From Dehalococcoidia bacterium UBA1141 (GTDB lineage Bacteria > Chloroflexota > Dehalococcoidia > Lucifugimonadales > UBA3495): a DNA stretch of 26,490 bases. The stretch lies in the NCBI GenBank assembly GCA_002311385.1, contig DCAE01000121.1, positions 23,813 to 50,302 of the forward strand. The letters run 5' to 3'. This document shows, in pieces, positions 7,418 to 15,598 of the stretch (position 1 is the stretch's first letter; each line of letters starts with the position of its first letter). Under the pieces are notes generated by a model. That model ran no database searches. It was given only the letters and a program-made list of their open reading frames with translations, and was not told the origin of the DNA. The translations under genes and the position numbers were made by a program.

Positions 7418-8260
7418 CTAAAAAGCTGGCTTGTTCGGAAACGGCGTCAACTGGAGCTCGTGGGTCCAGCAGGATTTGTCTTGGGTATGTAGATAGTAGA
7501 AAGCCTCAGCAATCTTCACGGGGTTCATTATGATCTCCGGCTGCTCTTGGGCTGCGGGCAGGGATCTGGTGCCCGGAGAGTCGATGAGGCCGTCTATGAC
7601 CACGTTGGCCACGTGCACGCCATGCTCGGAGTATTCCTCGGTCAACACCTGGGCCAGAGTTCGCATCATCACCCTGGGATAGTACAAGGACTGTCCGGTG
7701 TACCGCTTTCGTCCCCGCAAAGACGCTGGGTTATTGGAGATGAGGAAAGAGCCTTCGCCTCGCTGTCGCATGGCCGGCAATACCTCTTGCGCAACCAAGA
7801 ACGGTCCCCGGCTGGTGATGTGCTGCGCAGTTTCAAATATCTCAAGCGGCATGTATTCCAGCAACTCCTTCTCCGGCGGGAGGTCGCGCCCTTCAAGGTA
7901 GCCCGCATTGTAGACCAGCACATTGGGGTCGCCTGCTTGTTCGCGAATCTGGGCAAAGGCTTTTGATATGGAGTCGCCTGACACTAGGTCCAACTCTACA
8001 ATCATACTTTCGCCGCCTTGGTCCCCGATTGCTTTCTCCAGATCGGCCGCATTGGCGGAATTTCGGGTCGTCAATACCACGAAGAAGCCCTCTTGGGCAA
8101 ATTTTTGGGCAATCGCTCCTCCAACGCCCCAGCGTATGCCGACCGGCATGTCGCTATCGTCAATCACCCTGCCGTGAACCAGTTTGGTATTGCGGCCATC
8201 TGACTGCCACTTGGATGTCGCCCCCACCACTACGGCGACGGGTTTTCGGTTCGAGTTCAT
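7418..8260 (-). CDS. Atypical SDR-family protein with divergent active site
   Basis: A 280-residue Rossmann protein related to short-chain dehydrogenases. The first strand VAVVVGATS is followed by an insertion of about 25 residues before GVGGAIAQKFAQEG, so the usual TGxxxGxG loop is split. The middle strands LTTRNSANAADLEKA, ELDLVSGDS and VLVYNAGYLEG fit the SDR fold (NAG motif). The catalytic region reads GQSLYYPRVMMRTLAQ: by alignment with the SDR genes in this window, the Tyr position holds Leu and the Lys position Arg, although two Tyr residues lie nearby. It may use a different mechanism or be a non-catalytic binding protein. AAGGA lies eight bases before the ATG. It is the last gene of a minus-strand group with the alpha/beta hydrolase and the MetE-like gene. 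Confidence 0.82.
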   Translation of the reverse strand: MNSNRKPVAVVVGATSKWQSDGRNTKLVHGRVIDDSDMPVGIRWGVGGAIAQKFAQEGFFVVLTTRNSANAADLEKAIGDQGGESMIVELDLVSGDSISKAFAQIREQAGDPNVLVYNAGYLEGRDLPPEKELLEYMPLEIFETAQHITSRGPFLVAQEVLPAMRQRGEGSFLISNNPASLRGRKRYTGQSLYYPRVMMRTLAQVLTEEYSEHGVHVANVVIDGLIDSPGTRSLPAAQEQPEIIMNPVKIAEAFYYLHTQDKSCWTHELQLTPFPNKPAF

Positions 8261-8309
8261 ATCGAGTTCCTTTAATCTACTTGATTGCGTCGGCTGGTTA
8301 CCACAGTCT

Positions 8310-8337
8310 CAGATAAAATTCGCTAGAATTGTAACAA
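8310..8337 (-). promoter_or_regulatory. Possible promoter/operator upstream of the atypical SDR gene
   Basis: On the minus strand TTGTTA (8332-8337) and TATCTG (8310-8315) are 16 bases apart. The spacer is occupied by the inverted repeat AATTC-GCTA-GAATT (8317-8330). The -10 match is poor. The 149-base gap to the upstream gene leaves room for an independent promoter. Confidence 0.25.
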
Positions 8338-8409
8338 AGGTGCTAAATTCTCGCCTAAGCAGGCCATGTTCCAGACACACATTCTACATATCCGGCTAAC
8401 TGGGCGGAT

Positions 8410-9189
8410 CTAGTGTTGGCCTATGAATTCCAGCACCAGCTTATTCCATATATCCGGCTGCTCCCAAAACGCAGCGTGTCCAGCCTCTGGCATCGTTTCG
8501 AATCGGCAGTCGGGAATACGATCTGCGAAGAGCCTCATCAGCGCCGGAGGCGAGAGCAAATCGGCGTCGCCGCAGATTACCAGAACTGGAACTTTCATGG
8601 TCTCTAAGCGCGCGAACGTGATGGGGTCTTGCGGGGTCTGACCTGTAAGGTCCAGAGAACCCACAGGGTGACTTACCCGTTCGATGGCCAGCCAGCGCTG
8701 GACGCCTTCTGGGTCAGTGGCTCGGTAGGAAGGCCCAAGTTCACGAAGTTCAACTGGCAATGCGTGAATCTCCGGTGGTCGGACCCTGCGCTGAATTATC
8801 GAATAGGATTCATCTTGGACGCCGCCAAAGCTGCTGGAAACTACCAGGCTGCGCACTCGCTCCGGGTGCAATAGGGCGTAGTCCAAAGCACCCCTGCCGC
8901 CTGCCGCCGTCGCCACCAGATGAAATCGGTCCAGTCTCAAGTGATTGACTAGCCCGTGCAGGTCATCGCTGACGTAACCAGGCTGCTCCCCCGTCGGGGC
9001 CGGCTGTGAACGGCCCCACTCTCGGCGGTCGTAGGCGATGCACCGATAATTTGCCTCAGTGAAGTCGGGTTCCTGTTGCACCCAACTATCGCAAGTCCCG
9101 GTGGCAGCGTGCATGAAAATCACCGGCAATCCGGCGCCACCACTGTCGCTGTACCACAATTTGACCCCGGGAAATACTACAAAGGGCAT
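8410..9189 (-). CDS. Alpha/beta-hydrolase-fold protein lacking the nucleophile serine
   Basis: A 259-residue alpha/beta hydrolase. The oxyanion region VIFMHAATGTCDSW, the strand IAYDRREWGRS, a late acidic residue in VICGDADLLSPP and the catalytic His in MPEAGHAAFW are all in place. The nucleophile elbow, normally GxSxG, reads VATAAGGRGALDYA: the position of Ser is Ala (codon GCG), so the classical serine hydrolase mechanism is unavailable. The change is a substitution in an intact frame, not a frameshift. The ATG at 9189 has GGGAG about ten bases upstream. Its neighbours on the same strand are the MetE-like gene (86 bases upstream) and an atypical SDR downstream. It may be a binding protein, a cofactor-independent lyase/oxygenase-like member of the fold, or a decaying gene. 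Confidence 0.86.
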   Translation of the reverse strand: MPFVVFPGVKLWYSDSGGAGLPVIFMHAATGTCDSWVQQEPDFTEANYRCIAYDRREWGRSQPAPTGEQPGYVSDDLHGLVNHLRLDRFHLVATAAGGRGALDYALLHPERVRSLVVSSSFGGVQDESYSIIQRRVRPPEIHALPVELRELGPSYRATDPEGVQRWLAIERVSHPVGSLDLTGQTPQDPITFARLETMKVPVLVICGDADLLSPPALMRLFADRIPDCRFETMPEAGHAAFWEQPDIWNKLVLEFIGQH

Positions 9190-9274
9190 AAATTCATATC
9201 TCCCGCCGAAACAGCATCAACCTCAAGATTCGAGATGCCTTTACCCCGAAAACTTAGCGGAATCCAAGCGAAAT

Positions 9275-10295
9275 CTAAATAGATTTGCGGACCTGTTGGG
9301 CCACGTCCACCAGCAAGCGGGTTTTTGCTTGGGCAAGTTCTCTGCTGACCATCATCAACCCGCAATCGGGAGCTAACACCATTCGTGCCGGGTCCACGTA
9401 TTCAAGGGCGGCGCGGACACGTCCAGCAACTAAGTCTACGGACTCCGGTGGCGAGTCGCTGGGGTCAACACACCCAAACATGACCAGCCTGTCGCCGCAA
9501 CCTCTTAGAATGCTCGGGGTCATAATCGCTTCGCGCAAACTCCAAAGAGAAGCCCCCAATCTTGGTATCCATGAGAATCTCCAGCAGCTCAGGATATTCA
9601 TATTCGTGCTGAAGTGTTTGATTCAGGGGGTAGCCATAGCACAGATGGACTATCGTCGGAATATTCACGCCTTCAAGGCACCGGTCCAAAGCCCTAGCGC
9701 CATAGTCCGCCGTTTTCTCGTGGTAGCGGGTCATAGCTGGCTCGTCAATCTGCACAACATCACAGCCGGCGCGCTGCAAATCAAGAATCTCCAGATTCAA
9801 CGCTGCGGCCACATCCATAGCCAGGGCTTCTTCGTCCCCGTAGACCTCGTCGTAGGTGGTGTCCACCACCGTCATGGGTCCCGGCACGGCCATCTTGATT
9901 GGGCGATTGGTGTGAGCTTTGGCGAAAATCAGGTCTTCCAATACAGCGGTGTTCCGGCGTTCTACTTTATCAATGACGCACGGGACCATCATCTGAGCGC
10001 CCCGGCCACGCCGTATCGTTTTCAGTTTTCGCTGGCCGAGGTCAATACCGCTCCAACTGGCCAAGATATGATCTATGAAGCTGGTGCGGCGCTGTTCACC
10101 GTCGGTCAGCAGGTCCAGTCCCGCATGTTCTTGCTCGAACAATGAAACCATGGTGGCGTCATTCTGAGCTTCCCGTAACTGCTGACCTTCATGCTGGAAG
10201 GTTACGATGACGCGGTCCAAATCTCCCAGCCAAGAGGGTCGAGGAAAGCTTCCCACCGTTGTCGTTGCGATTGGAGGTAACGTTAAGTCGTTCAT
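9275..10295 (-). pseudogene. MetE C-terminal-domain-like methyltransferase, frameshifted
   Basis: A homologue of the catalytic C-terminal domain of cobalamin-independent methionine synthase (UROD/MetE-like, about 340 residues when whole), a zinc-dependent methyl transferase. The start is TTVGSFPRPSWLG; later come VPGPMTVVDTTYDEVYGD and QIDEPAMT. Zinc ligands are visible as His and Cys in VHLCYGY, Glu in SLEFARSDYDP, and a last Cys in LAPDCGLMMVS. This last part is in another frame: near 9507-9511 one extra base separates YDPEH from LRGCGDRLVMFGCVDP, and dropping one A of 9509-9510 restores a continuous protein to the TAG at 9275. It could be a true pseudogene or a sequencing error. The ATG at 10295 is chosen over a TTG at 10298. 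Stand-alone MetE-C-like proteins often act on unknown methyl donors, so methionine synthesis is not certain. Confidence 0.85.
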
Positions 10296-10383
10296 CAAGT
10301 TGAATGCTTCACCGGATTATTTGGAGCTGCGATATTGGAGGAATAGTAGCGTCGGCAGCCTTGATTGTCCACATCAACTAATC

Positions 10384-10402
10384 GCCGGTAATCAAGACCG
10401 GC
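10384..10402. promoter_or_regulatory. Inverted repeat in the divergent intergenic region
   Basis: GCCGGT (10384-10389) and ACCGGC (10397-10402) are separated by seven bases, between the divergent MetE-like gene and the CoA-transferase cluster. A further GCCGG copy follows at 10409. It could be an operator or a weak hairpin. Confidence 0.25.
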
Positions 10403-10425
10403 AATCAGGGCCGGCACGACCACAT

Positions 10426-10477
10426 TGTATTGACGCATCGCTGTCAGGGTTCTAGGATTACTGTATTGACCTGCATC
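10426..10477 (+). promoter_or_regulatory. Candidate promoter and direct repeats ahead of the CoA-transferase cluster
   Basis: TTGACG (10430-10435) and TAGGAT (10453-10458) are exactly 17 bases apart and match the bacterial consensus at five and four positions. The -35 hexamer lies in TGTATTGACGCATC (10426-10439), which is repeated as TGTATTGACCTGCATC at 10462-10477. A shorter ATATTGACCAT is at 10510-10520. Near-identical direct repeats over and after a promoter suggest a regulator binding site. The start codon is about 85 bases downstream. Confidence 0.45.
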
Positions 10478-10546
10478 CTCCGCCACCCCGCTGTGCCACC
10501 GGACTACGGATATTGACCATAATTTGAACACCCTCGGAGTTTAACC

Positions 10547-11743
10547 TTGACTTATTCCCTGCTCCAAGGCTTACGTGTGGTGGAACTTGGGGAGTCCGTA
10601 TCCGCCCCCTACTGCGCCAAGCTTTTAGCCGATATGGGGGCAGAGGTCATCAAGATGGAACGGCCCGGCGTTGGTGATCAGGCTCGGGAGTACGGACCCT
10701 TCCCCGGCGATGAACCTCACCACGAACGAAGCGGCTTGTTCCTCTATCTAAACGCTAATAAACAAGGCGTAACCCTCGACCTGGAAACGCCGACGGGCCG
10801 GGAGATTCTAGGCGATTTGTTGGCCCAGTCCCAAGTGTTCGTCCACAACCTCCACCCTAAGGAGATGGACCGGTTGAGCGTTGACTATGAGCACCTGAGC
10901 AAGCACAACGAGCAACTGGTCATGGCTTCAATAACCCCATTTGGATTGACGGGCCCCTACCGCAATTACAAAGCCTACGACATTAACTTGGCGGCAGCCG
11001 GCGGAATCTGTGAAGGTTTGGGCAGCCCGGACCGAGAGCCTTTGACCTTCGGAACCCCTCAGGTCGGTTACTTCGCTGCGATGGCCGCAGCCTCTTCCAT
11101 CGTCATCGCCCTTTTGGCTGGCAGCGGACAGCACATCGACATCGCCGAGGTTGAGGCCATGGCCGGCATCTACAACGGCCCCGAAGCCCTGATGGCTGTC
11201 TACCAGTGGCGCATGACCCGGCGGACCGGCCACCACGCCCTTGACTTCCCCTACCCCAATTGCATCCTTCGGTGCAAGGACGGCTACATATTCGTCGGCT
11301 CCCCCGAAGGGCGGCAATGGAAAAAGTTTCTGGAAATCATGGGTGACCCCGAATGGACCAAGGAGCCTCGATTCCGAAACCGAACGACGATGAACAATGA
11401 GTACGCCGACGAAGTAGACGGCTACGTTGAAGAGTGGCTGCTCAAGCACACAAAGGCCGAGCTCTTGGACTTGGCCCTAGAGCACCGCGTGCCCTTGGCT
11501 CCGGTTCGCAACTTCGACGAAGTGCGAAATGACGAGAGCCTGGCCGACCAATTCGTGGCAGTCGATCGGTCGGACACCGGGCCTATCTCATTCGCCGGAC
11601 CACCCTACAAACTACCTGGTCAAGCCGTATCGCCGCCTCGCCCGGCGCCCTTCTTGGGGCAGCACAACGCAGACATCTACTGCGAAAGGTTGGGCTATAC
11701 CAAAGAAGAACTGGTCAAGCTTTACCAGACAGGAATCATCTAG
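10547..11743 (+). CDS. CaiB/BaiF class III CoA-transferase, A-type member 1 (no catalytic Asp)
   Basis: A 398-residue protein of the family III (CaiB/BaiF/Frc) CoA-transferases, which move CoA from an acyl-CoA donor to a carboxylic acid. The N-terminal GLRVVELG...LLADMGAEVIKMERP motif, GPYRNYKAYDIN region, GQHIDIAEVEA and C-terminal FLGQHNADIY are all typical. The catalytic Asp (Asp169 in formyl-CoA transferase), expected before the AGL/GAL helix, is Gly174 here (TPQVGYFAAMAAA). It is most like the third CoA-transferase in the cluster, sharing the segment ERSGLFLYLN. The start is TTG, with GGAG seven bases upstream. The next CoA-transferase gene follows after three bases, which suggests two subunits of one enzyme. 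Confidence 0.92.
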   Translation: MTYSLLQGLRVVELGESVSAPYCAKLLADMGAEVIKMERPGVGDQAREYGPFPGDEPHHERSGLFLYLNANKQGVTLDLETPTGREILGDLLAQSQVFVHNLHPKEMDRLSVDYEHLSKHNEQLVMASITPFGLTGPYRNYKAYDINLAAAGGICEGLGSPDREPLTFGTPQVGYFAAMAAASSIVIALLAGSGQHIDIAEVEAMAGIYNGPEALMAVYQWRMTRRTGHHALDFPYPNCILRCKDGYIFVGSPEGRQWKKFLEIMGDPEWTKEPRFRNRTTMNNEYADEVDGYVEEWLLKHTKAELLDLALEHRVPLAPVRNFDEVRNDESLADQFVAVDRSDTGPISFAGPPYKLPGQAVSPPRPAPFLGQHNADIYCERLGYTKEELVKLYQTGII

Positions 11744-11746
11744 CCT

Positions 11747-13006
11747 ATGAATGATCGAGTGAGTGCGCAAGAGAATGAGCAAGACCAAAACACGCCGGAA
11801 GGCCCCCTCAGCGGCTACCGTGTTCTGGATTTTGGCTGGGTGCTGGCGGGTGCGCTACCCGGCATGATTCTGGCTGATATGGGCGCCGAAGTGCTGAAGG
11901 TGGAGACCCATCAGCGGATGGACTATATGCGACTTGGCCGCCCCATCGTCGGCGACGAACCCGACCCTGAGCAACATCCTTTGTTTCACAACGTCAATCG
12001 CGGAAAACTGAGCATCACCCTGAATACCACCAAGCCCGAGGCCGTTGAGTTAGCAAAAAAGTTGGTGGCCCACTGCGATGTGGTCATCGAGAATTTCTCC
12101 CCAGGCGTTATGGACCGCATAGGGTTGGGCTACGAAGTGCTTTCGGCGATAAAACCGGGGATTGTCATGGCGTCAATCTCTTCCAATGGCCAGAGCGGGC
12201 CGCTGAGAGACCTGAGAGCTTATGCGCCGTCCATCGGGGCTCTGGCTGGTCTGGACAGCACTCTGGGTTATGACGGAGAGAGACCGCTGGGCTTGAAGCA
12301 TGCCTACGCCGATATCTCCGGCGCTCTGCATTCGGTATTCGCCGTTGTATCAGCCCTGCGCCAATGCAAACAGACTGGCCAAGGCCAATACATCGACCTC
12401 TCCATGCTCCGGGCGACGGTGGCAACCATGGGCGCAGGATTGATGGAGTACGAGATGACCGGCCGGGTCATGGGAACCAAGGGCAATCACGACCCGGTGA
12501 TGGCGCCCTACGGAAATTACCCGTGCCAGGGAGAAGATGCCTGGGTGTCCATAGCCGTCCGAACCGACGAGGAATGGCGGGGTCTGACTGAAGGGATGGA
12601 CAACCCGCCGTGGTGTGATGAAGAAAAATTCGCCAGCCGGTACTCCCGCCTGGAAAACCGCCGGGAGTTGGACGACAAACTGGCGGAATGGACCAGACAA
12701 CGACCTCCCGAAGATATTACCGAGTTGCTCCAGTCCCACGGCGTGGCCGCAATCCCCGTGATGGGCGCCGAGGACCGGCTTTTTAACCCCCACTTCCGAG
12801 CCCGCGGCTTGTACTCCGACATAGAGCACCCGTCCCTGGGTGCGGAGCCTATCTATAACATTATGTGGAACCTGGAGCGAACACCTCCGTCAATCCGCCG
12901 CCACGCGCCTTTGATGGGCGAGCACAACGGGCAGATATTTGGCGGCCTTTTGGGCGTGGCAGAAAGGGAGATTGCCCAACTGGAAGAGGAACAGGTTCTC
13001 TGGTAA
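11747..13006 (+). CDS. CaiB/BaiF class III CoA-transferase, B-type member 1 (catalytic Asp present)
   Basis: A 419-residue family III CoA-transferase. It has GPLSGYRVLDFGWVLAG, LADMGAEVLKVE, the SISSNGQSGP loop, GQYIDLSMLRA and the C-terminal PLMGEHNGQIF. The active-site aspartate that forms acyl-aspartyl intermediates in this family is present as Asp189 (HAYADISGALH). It resembles the fourth CoA-transferase (the same SSNGQSGP and DRIGLGYE/DRLGFGYE blocks) more than its direct neighbour. The start follows the previous stop by three bases with only a weak AGGA upstream, so it is probably translated by coupling. A hairpin with a T run follows the gene, which may end or attenuate the transcript. 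Together with the preceding gene it forms the first A+B pair. Confidence 0.93.
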   Translation: MNDRVSAQENEQDQNTPEGPLSGYRVLDFGWVLAGALPGMILADMGAEVLKVETHQRMDYMRLGRPIVGDEPDPEQHPLFHNVNRGKLSITLNTTKPEAVELAKKLVAHCDVVIENFSPGVMDRIGLGYEVLSAIKPGIVMASISSNGQSGPLRDLRAYAPSIGALAGLDSTLGYDGERPLGLKHAYADISGALHSVFAVVSALRQCKQTGQGQYIDLSMLRATVATMGAGLMEYEMTGRVMGTKGNHDPVMAPYGNYPCQGEDAWVSIAVRTDEEWRGLTEGMDNPPWCDEEKFASRYSRLENRRELDDKLAEWTRQRPPEDITELLQSHGVAAIPVMGAEDRLFNPHFRARGLYSDIEHPSLGAEPIYNIMWNLERTPPSIRRHAPLMGEHNGQIFGGLLGVAEREIAQLEEEQVLW

Positions 13007-13031
13007 TGTAGCTGTCAGGCGTCTGATCGCA

Positions 13032-13055
13032 TGAGGCAGCACTGCCTCAGTTTTA
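13032..13055 (+). terminator. Possible terminator or attenuator hairpin
   Basis: TGAGGCA (13032-13038) and TGCCTCA (13043-13049) form a seven-base-pair stem with loop GCAC, followed by GTTTTA. It lies in the 107-base gap between the first CoA-transferase pair and the dehydratase gene. The T run is short, so termination may be partial. Confidence 0.5.
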
Positions 13056-13113
13056 CGAGATCTAACGCGCTCAATAAGAGCCGAAACTAGCGCTTAAATT
13101 ACCGAGGTAAATC

Positions 13114-14346
13114 ATGGCAACAAAAGATGAACAACAAAGGATAACGGAGACCCTCCCCGAAGTGGAGGGCATCACTCCAGAAGCCATAGCCAAGGCCAAG
13201 GCAATGATTGGCGCACGGCTGCGCACCGAAAATTTCATTCGGGACGCATCTGTGGGTTCGATGCTTAATTTCGTCAATGGCATCGGCGACAGCAACCCGA
13301 TTTTCCGCGACCAAGAATACGCCTCCTATTCCAAATATGGGTCCATCATCGGCCACCCTTGCGCACTGTATATGAGGCATTGGTCCGGTCGCACCCGCTG
13401 GGGCCTCCCCGGCGTCCACGGTTTCTTTGCTGGCAACGACTGGGAGTTCTTCCGGCTTCTGCGTCCAGGCGACGATATCAACTGCATCGAAAGGGTGCTG
13501 GACGTTCAGGAGAGGAAGAGCCGCTATTCGGCTACCTTAGTTATCCAATTCGTGGAGACCATCTACACCAACCAGCGCGATGAAATATTGGCCCGAGTCG
13601 TCGGTTGGTGCACTCGTCACCAACGCCGCGCCTCCAGGGAACAGCGAAAATATGCCGACATTCCAAAGAGGCATGAATACACTCCCGAAGAATTGGAAGC
13701 CATCGACCAACAGGTGCTAGGCGAAAAGGCTCGCGGCGGCAACACCCGGTATTGGGAAGACACCAACATCGGTGACGAGATAGACACGGTACTTCGAGGA
13801 CCGTTGTCGCTACAGGATATGACCGCCTTTCTGGTGGGCACCGGTCGTTCCAGTGCCCACGGCGTGCTCCTCCGTGAGGCCTTGAGACATCCCGACCACT
13901 TCTTCCGCAACCCGGAGTCGGGAGGCGGCCTGGAATATACCGGCATAGGCCACCTGAGAGACTCGGTCGCCGAGGCTGTGGGAGTTCCCGGCGCCTATGA
14001 CTACGGACCTCAGCGGGTGTCTTGGATGGGGACTTTAGTCACCAACTGGATGGGCGACGACGCCTTCTTGAAGCGTCTGCGGGTCGAGTGCCGCCGCTTC
14101 AACGTTTATGGCGACACCCAATATCTAAAGGGGAAAGTGGTGGGCAAGCACATCCACGAGGGGTCGCCCCTGGTTGATTTGGAAATCTGGGCGGAGAACC
14201 AGCGTGGCGAAGTCACCGCCCCAGGGCAAGCAACGGTGATGCTCCCCTCCCGCGACCCTCGCGTGCCCTGGTTCACCGACGGGAGCAGCCTGCAATTGCG
14301 CACAACTCCTCGTAGCGAGGGCATTCCGCCAATATTACCGGAGTGA
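13114..14346 (+). CDS. Two-domain MaoC/FAS1-like dehydratase (acyl-CoA hydratase-type)
   Basis: A 410-residue protein with two hot-dog domains. The first (about residues 20-175) contains GIGDSNPIFRDQEYA, corresponding to the D-x-N-P-x-H-x-D hydratase-2 loop, with Phe where His is usual, as in the FAS1-like dehydratase domain. The second (about 205-385) is a MaoC-type domain with SLQDMTAFLVGTGRSSAHG and the beta-rich YLKGKVVGKHIHEGSPLVDLEI. Such proteins hydrate 2-enoyl-CoA to 3-hydroxyacyl-CoA or do the reverse. Gene context (CoA-transferases, acyl-CoA dehydrogenase, SDR) supports a beta-oxidation-like role, although other double-hot-dog proteins act on mesaconyl-type CoA esters. GAGGT lies seven bases before the ATG. 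The next gene starts 13 bases after the stop. Confidence 0.9.
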   Translation: MATKDEQQRITETLPEVEGITPEAIAKAKAMIGARLRTENFIRDASVGSMLNFVNGIGDSNPIFRDQEYASYSKYGSIIGHPCALYMRHWSGRTRWGLPGVHGFFAGNDWEFFRLLRPGDDINCIERVLDVQERKSRYSATLVIQFVETIYTNQRDEILARVVGWCTRHQRRASREQRKYADIPKRHEYTPEELEAIDQQVLGEKARGGNTRYWEDTNIGDEIDTVLRGPLSLQDMTAFLVGTGRSSAHGVLLREALRHPDHFFRNPESGGGLEYTGIGHLRDSVAEAVGVPGAYDYGPQRVSWMGTLVTNWMGDDAFLKRLRVECRRFNVYGDTQYLKGKVVGKHIHEGSPLVDLEIWAENQRGEVTAPGQATVMLPSRDPRVPWFTDGSSLQLRTTPRSEGIPPILPE

Positions 14347-14359
14347 CCAGACTGGAGTT

Positions 14360-15598
14360 ATGAGCACATCCAACGAAAACTCCCCAACTCCTATGGGTGG
14401 CCCGACTGCCATGGGTGGACTAAAGGTGCTGGAGATATCCAGCATGGTTTCGGCGCCATTCTGCGGCAAACTGTTGGCCTCTTTGGGTGCCGAGGTAATC
14501 AAGATTGAGCCGCCCAAGACCGGCGATCCTTCCCGGCGGCGCGGGCCCTTCCCCGATGACGTTCCTCATATAGAACGTAGCGGTCTGTTCCTTTATCTGA
14601 ACACTGGTAAGAAGTCCGTCACGCTGAACTTGGACGACCACCAAGGCCGGGAGATCCTCTGGCAACTGACGGATAAAGTGGATGTCTTGATTCATGACCT
14701 TTCCCCTTTCCGGGCCACCGAGTTGGGAATTGCGCAAGACCGGCTGGCTGAAGATAGGCCAAACTTGATCGCCGCCGCCATCACTCCCTACGGCAGCACC
14801 GGCCCGTACTCCGAATACGCAGCCAACGATGTAAACATTTTCCACGCTGGAGGGGAAGGAAACCTGCTCCCCAACGGCCTGGCTTTGGATGTTTTCCCCG
14901 ACCGGGCGCCCTTAGCCGCTGGAAGCATGATGGGCTCATATCAGGGCGGCCTCTCGGCCGCTGTTGGCATCTGCGGGGCCATCTACGCAAAAATGGGCGG
15001 GTCTCCGGGCCAGTTCATCGACTGTTCAACGCAGGAGGCGGAGTTGACCATCGGCTATATGCCGCTACAGCGGTTGGAATCCGAAGGAATCGAAGAGAAC
15101 CGGTTCACCCGGTTTTTTCGGGTAGGCGGAGTGATGCCGGCCATTGACGGATATGTGGAATTGCTGACTCTGGAGCCCAGGCAGTGGGAAAACTTGGGAG
15201 TGTTTTTGGGCGAGCCCGATTGGGCGGCTCCCGAAAGATTCCAAGACCCGGCAACCTATGGGGCCGACATTAACCGCAATCTGCGGGAGTGGACCAAGGA
15301 CAAGACCAAGGACTGGCTCTATCACAATGGCCAGGCCGCCGGGGTGCCATTCGCCCCGTTTTACACGCCCGGAGAGGTGTTCGAGAGCCCTCATCAAAGG
15401 GAGCGTGGATTTTTCACCTCGGTAGAACATCCCGAGGCAGGGACATACGACTATGCCGGGCCACCCTTCCGCATGTCGGAAACCCCGCCGGTGTTGGACC
15501 GAGCTCCGCTCTTGGGAGAGCACAATTCTGCGATTTTTCGAGACCTGAGATACACGGGCGAAGAGATTGTTTCATTGGCCCGCTCGGGGGTGATTTAA
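14360..15598 (+). CDS. CaiB/BaiF class III CoA-transferase, A-type member 2 (no catalytic Asp)
   Basis: A 412-residue paralogue of the first CoA-transferase of the cluster, with VLEISSMVSAPFCGKLLA, LGAEVIKIEPP, GPFPDDVPHIERSGLFLYLN and AITPYGSTGPY matching it closely. The catalytic aspartate position is Ser193 (AGSMMGSYQGGLSAA), so it is presumably not the catalytic chain. The first ATG at 14360 has GGAG only two bases before it, too close for good initiation. The Met codons at 14393 or 14411 are alternatives that still precede the conserved GGLKVLEI start. The stop overlaps the start of the next CoA-transferase by one base (TAATG), so the two products are coupled and probably made in equal amounts as one complex. 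Confidence 0.92.
   Translation: MSTSNENSPTPMGGPTAMGGLKVLEISSMVSAPFCGKLLASLGAEVIKIEPPKTGDPSRRRGPFPDDVPHIERSGLFLYLNTGKKSVTLNLDDHQGREILWQLTDKVDVLIHDLSPFRATELGIAQDRLAEDRPNLIAAAITPYGSTGPYSEYAANDVNIFHAGGEGNLLPNGLALDVFPDRAPLAAGSMMGSYQGGLSAAVGICGAIYAKMGGSPGQFIDCSTQEAELTIGYMPLQRLESEGIEENRFTRFFRVGGVMPAIDGYVELLTLEPRQWENLGVFLGEPDWAAPERFQDPATYGADINRNLREWTKDKTKDWLYHNGQAAGVPFAPFYTPGEVFESPHQRERGFFTSVEHPEAGTYDYAGPPFRMSETPPVLDRAPLLGEHNSAIFRDLRYTGEEIVSLARSGVI

Noticed and set aside
9285..10145. 286-aa plus-strand frame
   Set aside because: Antisense of the MetE-like gene, which has conserved zinc-ligand motifs.
10295..10531. 78-aa minus-strand frame ending in TGATG overlap with the MetE-like start
   Set aside because: The overlap is suggestive of coupling, but the sequence shows no recognisable domain and the region carries the likely promoter and repeats of the divergent cluster; not convincing enough to list.
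15289..15597. Long N-terminal extension of the fourth CoA-transferase
   Set aside because: It lies in another frame inside the previous gene; the TAATG start at 15598 has a ribosome-binding site and a normal N-terminus.
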